From positions 1 through 6,274 of the forward strand of contig JAIPFG010000192.1 of assembly GCA_021736745.1 (NCBI GenBank): a stretch of DNA of 6,274 nt. The letters are read 5' to 3'. The notes under the pieces are model-generated. The model was not told the origin of the DNA. It did no database searches and saw nothing but the letters and a program-made list of their open reading frames with translations. The stretch is from Pseudomonadales bacterium. GTDB taxonomy: Bacteria; Pseudomonadota; Gammaproteobacteria; Pseudomonadales; IMCC2047. A program made the position numbers and the translations under genes. This document shows positions 1 to 5,717 of the stretch, piece after piece (the stretch's first letter is position 1; the number at the start of each line of letters is the position of its first letter).

Positions 1-137
1 TTCGGCTAAACACCTCTCTCCTTAAAATTCTCAGTAACTAACCAGATGCTTATCGACAATTAACTATGGTATCTTATGGCTGGGAACATTCCAGAATGGC
101 CACCAGATATTAAATAAGAGCACTGAATACCCTCGTT

Positions 138-974
138 ATGGTGAAATTATATTATTATGGATTTACAAGAGGCCGATACCTCATCGGGCTAATCGGGCTG
201 GCTGGCCTCTTGAGCGGTTGCACCTCGCAATATCGCATAGCTCAGGAAGCCCAACGTAACCAATTCATCCAGGAGCAACAAGCGCTCGTTAAGCAGCAGG
301 CTGCATTAGCTGAAGAGCGCAAAGAAATTGAGCTTAAGCGAGCTCAACTCGACGAAGAAAACGAAATGATCGCCTCCGCTAAGGAAGAATTGGAACAGGA
401 AAAACGTAAACTTGAAATCCTGAGAAAAACGCTCCACCCTCAACAAAACTCCACAAAGCCCGCCCCATTATCGAGCACCATACCGATACAAACTCAGACA
501 TCCAGACAAGTCCCGTTAAGATCTTCAACGGTTGAATACAGTGAAATACCTCACATCCTTATCGGCCAACTTGAAAAAGTCTTCTTGGAACCACCGGGCC
601 TTACCTTCACCGCCAGAGTTGATACAGGAACAGAAATTTCCTCACTTGCTGCGACAAATCTGACTAAATTTGAACGTGATGGAAAACCCTATATCAAATT
701 TCATATTCTTCATCCAAAAACAGGAAAACCAATTGAGTTGGTCAGGCGCATCCGGAAACATAAACGGATAAAAGAGCTGGATGAGGAAACACAGAAGCGA
801 CCTATTGTGAGACTCCGAGTGGTGCTGGGGGGGATTGATCAGCGTATAGATTTCTCACTGATTGAACGTACTAAGTCCGAATATCCGATTTTAATTGGGC
901 GCAATTTTCTCAGCGATTTTGCCATCGTGGATGTCAGTAAACAGTTTCTGACGAAACCGGAAGTTCAACCATGA
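138..974 (+). CDS. Coiled-coil lipoprotein with RimB-type retropepsin-like protease domain
   Basis: Predicted exported lipoprotein of 278 residues. A basic N-terminus and hydrophobic stretch (residues 14-25) lead to a lipobox LSGC with Cys28 as the lipidation site. Residue +2 is Thr, so by the enterobacterial Lol rule it would go to the outer membrane (inference). Residues 32-100 are rich in Gln, Glu, Lys, Ala and Leu and look like a continuous coiled coil; a Ser/Pro/Thr-rich linker follows (101-132). Residues 136-274 match the family named 'putative ATP-dependent zinc protease' (Pfam Zn_protease, RimB-like), whose fold is retropepsin-like: DTG at 162-164 in the VDTGTEISSL context is the catalytic aspartate motif, and YPILIGRNFL (249-258) is the conserved C-terminal block. 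No ATP-binding or zinc-binding motif is visible, so the family name is probably misleading. The ATG at 138 has no clear Shine-Dalgarno; it is chosen because it gives a complete signal peptide. First gene of a three-gene operon; its stop overlaps the next start. Confidence 0.9.
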   Translation: MVKLYYYGFTRGRYLIGLIGLAGLLSGCTSQYRIAQEAQRNQFIQEQQALVKQQAALAEERKEIELKRAQLDEENEMIASAKEELEQEKRKLEILRKTLHPQQNSTKPAPLSSTIPIQTQTSRQVPLRSSTVEYSEIPHILIGQLEKVFLEPPGLTFTARVDTGTEISSLAATNLTKFERDGKPYIKFHILHPKTGKPIELVRRIRKHKRIKELDEETQKRPIVRLRVVLGGIDQRIDFSLIERTKSEYPILIGRNFLSDFAIVDVSKQFLTKPEVQP

Positions 975-2521
975 CGCCTCGGTTTAAACTTGCCGTCTTG
1001 GTATTTGTTCTGGTCAGCAGTGGCATTGGTCTCATCTTATATAAACATTTTTCTTTAGGCTTTCCCCTCTGGCCTGGTGATAAGCAACAAGTTTGGACGA
1101 TAGAAGCCAAAATCGAATTTGTAGCGCACGGAGACCCCGTGGTAGTTTCGCTTGCCTTACCCGATAATCCGCCTCACTTTATCAACCTAAAAGAGGATTT
1201 TGCCTCATCAGGCTATGGTTTTTCTCAAGAGAAAGCCACCGTCGAAAGGCGTGCTAAATGGACATCACGCGCCGTCTCTGGGAAACAAACTCTGTTTTAC
1301 CGCCTGGATGTTTATGAAAAAAAGGGGGCCCATCTCAAAAAATCCTTCGACCCCCCGACACCTCTCAGCCCGGTTGAGCTGGAAGAACCTTTTAAAACCG
1401 CCGCACTGAACCTTGTAACCGACGTGCAGAAACGCTCTGTCAATGCCGAAACCTTTACAATTGAACTGATCAAGTCTCTTAACTCTCCAGACTTGGAACA
1501 GAGCGTACGGCTTTTATTGGGTGAACGTAATAATGAGCGATTTAAGGCGCAACTTGCAATTGACCTGTTGTCTTTGGCGGAAATCCCCGCGCGTATTGTG
1601 CGCGGGCTTTATCTGGAAAGCGGCCGACGCCGACAATCTTTAGTCAGTTTCATTGAGGTCTATGAAAGTGACCAATGGCAGTTGTTCAATCCGATTACTG
1701 GCACCTCAGGTATCCCGGAAAATTTTGTTATTTGGCAGCGGGGGGGACAATCTCTACTTGATGTCACCGGTGGCAGTCAATCCCTTGTACATTTTTCCAT
1801 GATCGAAAATGCCCGCGCTTCACGTGACCTGGCACTCAGATACGGTGAGAACACCAAAGCACCACTGATTGATTTTTCAATTTACTCGCTCCCGATCGAA
1901 GAACAAAACGCTTTTAAATATATCTTGCTGATACCCATAGGCGCATTGATAGTGGTTATCATGCGTTTGTTGGTCGGGTTACGTACTTCCGGTACATTTA
2001 TGCCGATTTTGATTGCCTTGGCTTTTATCCAAACCACTTTACTGACCGGCGTCCTGATTTTTTTAGTCGTGGTTGGCACAGGATTAATTATTCGCTCCTA
2101 CCTGTCACATCTGAATCTTCTGCTGGTTGCACGAATATCTTCGGTTATTATTGTGGTGGTTGCCATCATGGCCGGGATTAGCATCATTAGCCAAAAACTC
2201 GGGTTGAGCCAGGCCCTGACAGTAACCTTTTTCCCTATGATTATTTTGGCCTGGACTATCGAACGGATGTCAATTTTATGGGAGGAAGACGGGCCGCATG
2301 AAGTACTTATTCAAGGTGGTGGTAGCCTGCTGGTAGCAGTGCTCGCCTATCTTTGCATGACGAACCGTGTCGTGGAGTATTTTACTTTTAATTTTCCCGA
2401 AGTGCTGCTTGTTAACTTAGGTTTGATCATGATATTGGGGCAATATACGGGGTACCGTCTGTCCGAGCTTAGACGTTTCCGCACATTAATGGAGCAAGAT
2501 GTTTCTAGCAAATCCAAATAA
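971..2521 (+). CDS. Inactive transglutaminase-like domain fused to seven transmembrane helices
   Basis: Membrane protein of 516 residues, matching in length and layout the family 'inactive transglutaminase fused to 7 transmembrane helices'. One N-terminal helix (about 5-24) is followed by a large extracytoplasmic region (about 35-310) containing the family block around 56-112 (VVVSLALPDNPPHF, FASSGYGFS, SGKQTLFYRLDV). A transglutaminase-like core follows at about 190-265 (IPARIVRGLYL, then LVSFIEVY, then FNPITG). The position where active transglutaminases carry His is in LVSFIEVY and the Asp position is Asn240, so the catalytic triad is absent. About seven hydrophobic segments span 315-491, with the characteristic GLRTSGTFMPILIAL block at 336-350. 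The ATG overlaps the upstream stop as ATGA, and GGAAG at 959-963 is a well placed ribosome binding site. Probably a membrane scaffold or transporter-like partner linking the upstream protease and the downstream ligase (inference). Confidence 0.9.
   Translation: MTPRFKLAVLVFVLVSSGIGLILYKHFSLGFPLWPGDKQQVWTIEAKIEFVAHGDPVVVSLALPDNPPHFINLKEDFASSGYGFSQEKATVERRAKWTSRAVSGKQTLFYRLDVYEKKGAHLKKSFDPPTPLSPVELEEPFKTAALNLVTDVQKRSVNAETFTIELIKSLNSPDLEQSVRLLLGERNNERFKAQLAIDLLSLAEIPARIVRGLYLESGRRRQSLVSFIEVYESDQWQLFNPITGTSGIPENFVIWQRGGQSLLDVTGGSQSLVHFSMIENARASRDLALRYGENTKAPLIDFSIYSLPIEEQNAFKYILLIPIGALIVVIMRLLVGLRTSGTFMPILIALAFIQTTLLTGVLIFLVVVGTGLIIRSYLSHLNLLLVARISSVIIVVVAIMAGISIISQKLGLSQALTVTFFPMIILAWTIERMSILWEEDGPHEVLIQGGGSLLVAVLAYLCMTNRVVEYFTFNFPEVLLVNLGLIMILGQYTGYRLSELRRFRTLMEQDVSSKSK
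1586..1606 (+). repeat. GC-rich intragenic hairpin
   Basis: CCCGCGC (1586-1592) and GCGCGGG (1600-1606) are perfectly complementary around a 7-base loop, inside the transglutaminase-like region of the second gene (codons for IPARIVRGL). It is the most stable short stem I found. The bases after it (CTTTATCTGG) are not a U tract, so it is not an intrinsic terminator; it may slow ribosomes or be chance from codon choice. Confidence 0.5.
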
Positions 2522-3446
2522 GCTGAGAGAAATGGGCATATTGGGCATGAATGGCCGGAATGTTAGTTATATTGCACGCCACAACCCAAGACGCCTATTC
2601 CCTCTGGTTGATAACAAGCTTAAATTTAAACTCTTGGCGCAAAAGGCGGGTATTGCTGTGCCTGAACTTTTAGGCACTGTGAGTGAGCAGCATGATATAA
2701 AAAAGCTTCGGTCGATGTTGGCTCCGCACGCTCAATTCGTCATCAAACCAGCCAAAGGTAGTGGTGGCAAAGGTATTTTAGTGATTAACGAACAACGCCA
2801 TGACCTTTACTTTAAGCCAAGCGAAGAGGCGTTGACTAATGCTCAAATAGAGCTGCACGTATCCAATATTTTGAGCGGCCTCTACAGTCTCGGTGGCGTC
2901 CCAGATATCGCTATGATCGAAGCGATGGTTCAGCTCGATCCTGTTTTTATCCCCTATAGCTATGAAGGAATTCCGGATATCAGGGTAATCCTATTCCGTG
3001 GCTATCCGGTAATGGCTATGCTGCGACTGGCAACTCACGTGTCCGACGGCAAAGCCAACCTGCATCAGGGTGCTGTCGGTGTTGGTATTGATCTTGCTAC
3101 TGGCTCGGCATTGCACGCTGTGCAATTTAACCGTCCGGTGTCCAAACACCCCGATACAGACTGTGCCTTTTCTGAGCTAAAAATTCCTCATTGGGATCAT
3201 ATATTACCCTTAGCCGCCTCCTGCTATGAACATACCGGACTGGGATATCTCGGAGCCGATATTGTCCTGGATAAAAAATTAGGACCACTCATCATTGAAC
3301 TAAACGCCCGCCCAGGATTATCTATCCAGGTAGCCAATGGAACCGGCCTGGCCAAGCGCCTGGAAAAAATTGACGCCCTCGCGCAGACCGATCATAGCCC
3401 GCAAGAACGAGCCGCCTTTAGCCAGCAGCTTTTTCGGGTAGCGTAG
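2499..3446 (+). CDS. RimK-related ATP-grasp alpha-L-glutamate ligase-like protein
   Basis: Predicted cytoplasmic amidoligase of 315 residues in the alpha-L-glutamate ligase-related ATP-grasp family. Such enzymes use ATP to form an acyl-phosphate and join a carboxylate to an amine; the substrate here is unknown. Visible elements: the family block MGILGMNGRN (12-21) and NPRRLFPLVDNK (29-40); the ATP-grasp nucleotide loop VIKPAKGSGGKGI (81-93) with Lys83; acidic Glu141; IPDIRVILFRG (158-168); the KANLHQGAVGVGID block (185-198); Asp254 in LGADIVLD; and IIELNARPGL (265-274), with Glu267 and Asn269 as expected Mg ligands and Arg271. All key residues appear intact. Start: ATG 2499 overlaps the preceding gene by 23 bases and has GGAG at 2491-2494. 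A second Met at 2532 is possible, but the LREMGILGMN context fits family members that begin before this block. Likely translated by coupling. It differs from RimK proper in lacking an obvious S6-modifying context. Confidence 0.9.
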   Translation: MFLANPNKLREMGILGMNGRNVSYIARHNPRRLFPLVDNKLKFKLLAQKAGIAVPELLGTVSEQHDIKKLRSMLAPHAQFVIKPAKGSGGKGILVINEQRHDLYFKPSEEALTNAQIELHVSNILSGLYSLGGVPDIAMIEAMVQLDPVFIPYSYEGIPDIRVILFRGYPVMAMLRLATHVSDGKANLHQGAVGVGIDLATGSALHAVQFNRPVSKHPDTDCAFSELKIPHWDHILPLAASCYEHTGLGYLGADIVLDKKLGPLIIELNARPGLSIQVANGTGLAKRLEKIDALAQTDHSPQERAAFSQQLFRVA

Positions 3447-3484
3447 GCGACCATTAATTTTGTTCTTTTTCGGCCAAAAGTATC

Positions 3485-4249
3485 TTATTCGCTTTTATTA
3501 AAAAGGCCCTTCAACTTATCCCCCGCCCCCTTGAGTTTATCGCCAACCGCCTTATCAACTGTGCCTTTAATTTGATCGGCAGGTATTATTTTGGTCATAC
3601 TGCCAGCCACATTTTTTGAGATAGCACCAAATATTTTCTTCATGGCTTCCGCTGGGGAAGCACCTTCATCTGATTTTCCAATATCTTCCAAGTGGATGTC
3701 CGGTATCGTTGCGCTAGCCCCTTTACCACCCAGTAAACTGGCCACTAGGTTAACTTTCGTATTATTGATATACACATCATCAATCATCAGTTTCTTTCCT
3801 GATGCGGCCTCTTCAGTACTCGCAGCACTATCACCACCAGCCAAGGCCGCAGTTCGTTCCTCTATATTTCTCTGCAATGCACTGATATTGGACACACCCC
3901 TGCCCACCTCATAAGTCAGCTCAGCGCCTTCAACTAATATTTTTTTAATCTTAATTTTGTCAGAGAACAGACTTTTTACATCTAAAAGCACAGCGACTTC
4001 CCCTACCTTCACGGCCTGTTCTGCCTTAAATCCTTTTGGATTGCCAATCACCAGGTTTTTTATACTAGCCGCCCCCGTCAATATTGATACATTGACATCA
4101 CTCAAAACCACCGAGGTGCCCGTTAGCTCTGGACCAAACTCTTCCACAGCATGACGAATAATTGAACCTGATTGAGAAGCGATGACACCCGCCAAAATGG
4201 CTAAGACAGCAACAACACCAAGAATCACTAGCATTAATTTTTTCATCAT
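3485..4249 (-). CDS. AsmA/DUF748-like membrane-anchored periplasmic protein
   Basis: Protein of 254 residues, transcribed opposite to its neighbours. A Lys-Lys N-terminus and hydrophobic helix (about 5-25) suggest a signal anchor with the rest in the periplasm. Residues 30-130 have the beta-rich AsmA/DUF748 style: SVVLSDVNVSILTGAASIKNLVIGNP is followed by alternating KVGEVAVLLDVKSLF and KIKIKKILVEGAELTYE strands. An Ala/Ser/Glu-rich linker (131-150) and a second beta segment (153-190) follow. The C-terminus (197-254) is amphipathic and Lys-rich, with a tandem DKLKGAGDKLKGLF. AsmA-family proteins act in envelope lipid or outer-membrane homeostasis, but this is far shorter than full AsmA and no specific role can be assigned. 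The frame opens with two adjacent ATGs; AGGA (4254-4257) is 4 bases from the first and 7 from the second, so translation may really begin at 4246. It converges on the ligase operon. Confidence 0.8.
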   Translation of the reverse strand: MMKKLMLVILGVVAVLAILAGVIASQSGSIIRHAVEEFGPELTGTSVVLSDVNVSILTGAASIKNLVIGNPKGFKAEQAVKVGEVAVLLDVKSLFSDKIKIKKILVEGAELTYEVGRGVSNISALQRNIEERTAALAGGDSAASTEEAASGKKLMIDDVYINNTKVNLVASLLGGKGASATIPDIHLEDIGKSDEGASPAEAMKKIFGAISKNVAGSMTKIIPADQIKGTVDKAVGDKLKGAGDKLKGLFNKSE

Positions 4250-4309
4250 TCTTTCCTTCCGTGTGTTTTAGAGAATTTATTACTTTAACAGCTATTTCAA
4301 CATTTGTTT

Positions 4310-4338
4310 TCTATATGATAACCCTACCCGATAGTCAA
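4310..4338 (-). promoter_or_regulatory. Sigma70-type promoter for the AsmA-like gene
   Basis: Read on the - strand, TTGACT (bases 4338-4333) matches the -35 consensus at 5 of 6 positions and TATAGA (4315-4310) matches the -10 at 4 of 6, with an ideal 17-base spacer. Transcription would begin near 4303, giving a leader of about 54 bases that ends in the GGAAGGAAAGA ribosome binding region. The -35 box lies within a perfect palindrome (4329-4344), so the promoter may be subject to a repressor. This is a prediction from consensus only. Confidence 0.5.
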
Positions 4339-4344
4339 CTATCG
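4329..4344. repeat. Perfect palindrome over the -35 box, operator-like
   Basis: CGATAGT-CA-ACTATCG has perfect 7-base arms and a 2-base centre. It covers the whole -35 box of the predicted - strand promoter. The size and symmetry suit a dimeric repressor such as a TetR-type protein, but no regulator gene is present in the window and the cognate protein is unknown. Confidence 0.4.
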
Positions 4345-4372
4345 ATCACAGAAATTCTCATTGTGCATTCAA

Positions 4373-4386
4373 TTGATATTGATCAA
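4373..4386. promoter_or_regulatory. FNR/Anr-type binding site
   Basis: TTGATATTGATCAA is an exact match to the FNR/Anr consensus TTGAT-N4-ATCAA. It lies in the divergent region between the AsmA-like gene and the GNAT gene. Ten fixed bases are expected by chance far less than once in a window of this size. It overlaps the predicted -35 of the GNAT promoter (4379-4384), centred near -34.5 from the inferred start. Activator sites usually sit at -41.5, so repression of the GNAT gene under low oxygen is as likely as activation. Relative to the opposing promoter it is centred near -76, where upstream activation is conceivable. Confidence 0.65.
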
Positions 4387-4407
4387 GTCATTGTCTTCAG
4401 GTTTAAT
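4379..4407 (+). promoter_or_regulatory. Predicted promoter of the GNAT gene
   Basis: TTGATC (4379-4384, 4 of 6 to the -35 consensus) and TTTAAT (4402-4407, 5 of 6 to the -10 consensus) are separated by exactly 17 bases. Transcription would start near 4414, leaving a leader of about 25 bases that contains the GAGGGAG ribosome binding site. This arrangement excludes an upstream TTG start at 4361, which would lie outside the transcript. Consensus prediction only. Confidence 0.4.
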
Positions 4408-4438
4408 GCCTGTCAATCTGAATACGAGGGAGATGCTC

Positions 4439-5098
4439 ATGCCGCTTGATGATTTGCCAGCTGTACGTGTCGTAAAAATTGGAAAATCTAATGCTTCTCA
4501 GGCCCAATCCATTTTTTTCCACGCCTACCGGGAAAATACTTTTTTACGTTATATCCTTAACGCTAATCGACGCGGTTATGAGCAGCGGCTAAGAGGTTTT
4601 ATCCGCGAACAATTACGTGCTCACTATCGTGATGCAAACCTCTCCCTAGCCATCGCTATCAAAGAAAAACTAGTCGGCGCCGTTATGGTGAGTAGAGCAG
4701 ATGATCCCCGAAACTTTACCTCAAGTTGGCGCTGGCGTTTGAGCATGTACTCCATTGCCGGGGTATACTATACGGAACAGATTCGTCACTACTATGAGCA
4801 GCTCCATACAGCATTGCGACAAATTGATCATTATTGGATATCACTGGTCGCACTGCACCCTAACTACCAACATCATGGCTATGGCCATGCCCTGGTGCAA
4901 GCAGTTCACCAAGAATGCGAAAAGGACAACTTGTTTCAAGGCCTCAGTATCGACACCAGCGACCCTCATGCAAAAGGTTTTTTCGAATCACTGGGCTACT
5001 ATCAGGTTGCCGAAGTTCCCTTAAGCCAATTTTCGATGGACGTTCTGTTTCATCCGCGCTCCGGGACAGAATGCCCCTTTACGCCTAACCCGGAATAA
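4439..5098 (+). CDS. GNAT family N-acetyltransferase
   Basis: Predicted cytoplasmic acetyl-CoA-dependent acetyltransferase of 219 residues; the acceptor is unknown. The C-terminal half has the GNAT core: ISLVALHPNYQHHGYGHALVQAV (134-156) is motif A, with QHHGYG (144-149) as the Q/R-x-x-G-x-G pyrophosphate-binding loop, followed by motif B (about 168-190, SIDTSDPHAKGFFESLGY), where Asn/Asp and the FFESLGY block are typical. The N-terminal part (20-80, with LSLAIAIKEKLVGAVMVS as beta strands) fits the usual fold. The frame is open from a TTG at 4361, but the ATG at 4439 is preferred: GAGGGAG (4426-4432) lies 6 bases upstream and the predicted transcript starts near 4414. ATG 4433 sits directly against the ribosome binding site and ATG 4406 has only a weak one. 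Stand-alone gene, divergent from the AsmA-like gene; an FNR/Anr box lies upstream. Confidence 0.85.
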   Translation: MPLDDLPAVRVVKIGKSNASQAQSIFFHAYRENTFLRYILNANRRGYEQRLRGFIREQLRAHYRDANLSLAIAIKEKLVGAVMVSRADDPRNFTSSWRWRLSMYSIAGVYYTEQIRHYYEQLHTALRQIDHYWISLVALHPNYQHHGYGHALVQAVHQECEKDNLFQGLSIDTSDPHAKGFFESLGYYQVAEVPLSQFSMDVLFHPRSGTECPFTPNPE

Positions 5099-5159
5099 AG
5101 CTGCCCCTATGGAATAATTAATAACTGCTATCACTCCGTTAAGCAGATTCCCCAACCGA

Positions 5160-5168
5160 TGCTATACT
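5160..5168 (+). promoter_or_regulatory. Extended -10 promoter for the PilZ gene
   Basis: TGCTATACT combines the extended -10 element TGn with TATACT (5163-5168, 5 of 6 to consensus). The best -35 candidate, TTAAGC at 5139-5144 with an 18-base spacer, is poor, which is common for extended -10 promoters. The inferred start near 5175 gives a leader of about 35 bases before the GTG at 5210. Confidence 0.45.
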
Positions 5169-5209
5169 TTTTAGGTATTTTTATCAGTAAGTGTTAATGG
5201 GACACATCA

Positions 5210-5617
5210 GTGCCTAACGAAAGCAGACTAGACCCACGAGTCAAAGCACAGTTTCCGGCGCAGCTCAAGATAAGCGACGGAACTCAAATGGAAATATGGA
5301 TTGAAAATATTTCCATCACTGGCGTCATGGTCGAAGCAACGCGAGATAATTTCCAATTAATCCTAGCGAATAATAAAGGTTTGCAACAACATGAACCCGT
5401 TGAAGTCACGTTGACATTTAAGCTTCCGGGGAAAAACACCACCGAGGTGACAGTTAACGTCCATTGCCGCGCTGTCTATGTACGTCGACAGTCACAAAAT
5501 AAATACTATATGGGTTTTAAGTTTCTTAAACTCTCTCAGCGAAGTAAGTTGACGGTTCAACACTTCATCAACTATAAATTAGCACCCTCTATAAATCCTA
5601 TTACTTGCAGTGAGTAA
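5210..5617 (+). CDS. Single-domain PilZ c-di-GMP-binding protein
   Basis: Small cytoplasmic protein of 135 residues, essentially one PilZ domain. Both ligand motifs are present: RxxxR as R6-LDP-R10 and the (D/N)xSxxG motif as NISITG (33-38). Beta strands follow (VEVTLTFKLP 64-73, TEVTVNVHCRAVYVRR 78-93, YYMGFKFLKLS 99-109) with a C-terminal helix, as in the family. It should therefore bind c-di-GMP and act as an effector on an unknown partner; no output domain is fused. The GTG start at 5210 is the only usable one, since an in-frame stop (TAA, 5195-5197) lies just upstream; TGGGA at 5198-5202 is a weak ribosome binding site at about 7 bases. A perfect 10-base inverted repeat lies inside the gene over the NISITG codons. 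The next gene starts 100 bases downstream on the same strand. Confidence 0.9.
   Translation: MPNESRLDPRVKAQFPAQLKISDGTQMEIWIENISITGVMVEATRDNFQLILANNKGLQQHEPVEVTLTFKLPGKNTTEVTVNVHCRAVYVRRQSQNKYYMGFKFLKLSQRSKLTVQHFINYKLAPSINPITCSE
5288..5316. repeat. 10-base perfect inverted repeat inside the PilZ gene
   Basis: ATGGAAATAT (5288-5297) and ATATTTCCAT (5307-5316) are exact inverted copies around a 9-base spacer. It starts 78 bases into the coding sequence and could form an AU-rich hairpin in the mRNA or bind a dimeric protein. It may equally be a by-product of the EIWIENIS codons. Confidence 0.5.
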
Positions 5618-5717
5618 TCGTTAAGATTAGGCTAAGGTTTTTAGAATACGGGCCGTCTATCCGCCACGCCATATTCAAATATTTCATAACGCTCAACGAC
5701 TGACTAAGGTGTGTCAT

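Noticed and set aside
80..94. CTGGGAACATTCCAG imperfect palindrome upstream of the first gene as an operator
   Set aside because: The dyad is short and imperfect, and I could not place a convincing promoter around it. TCGACA at 53-58 with TATGGC at 75-80 is too weak to call.
1318..1324. In-phase A-AAA-AAG slippery heptamer in the second gene, followed by GGGG
   Set aside because: A -1 shift would meet a stop at 1375-1377, giving only a truncated product with no useful domain, and no clear stimulatory hairpin follows. The frame-0 product is a full family-length protein.
3465..3480. CTTTT...AAAAG stem between the convergent genes as a bidirectional terminator
   Set aside because: Only five pairs, four of them A-T, and no GC stem; too weak to call a terminator.
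3591..4154. Open frames on the + strand opposite the AsmA-like gene
   Set aside because: No ribosome binding sites or recognisable protein features; they mirror the codons of the real - strand gene.
4361..4438. Extended N-terminus of the GNAT gene from TTG 4361
   Set aside because: It would overlap the FNR box and promoter, lacks a ribosome binding site, and adds residues with no family likeness. ATG 4439 is well supported.
4755..5024. Alternative + strand frame within the GNAT gene
   Set aside because: Overlaps the conserved acetyl-CoA-binding region, and its product shows no domain.
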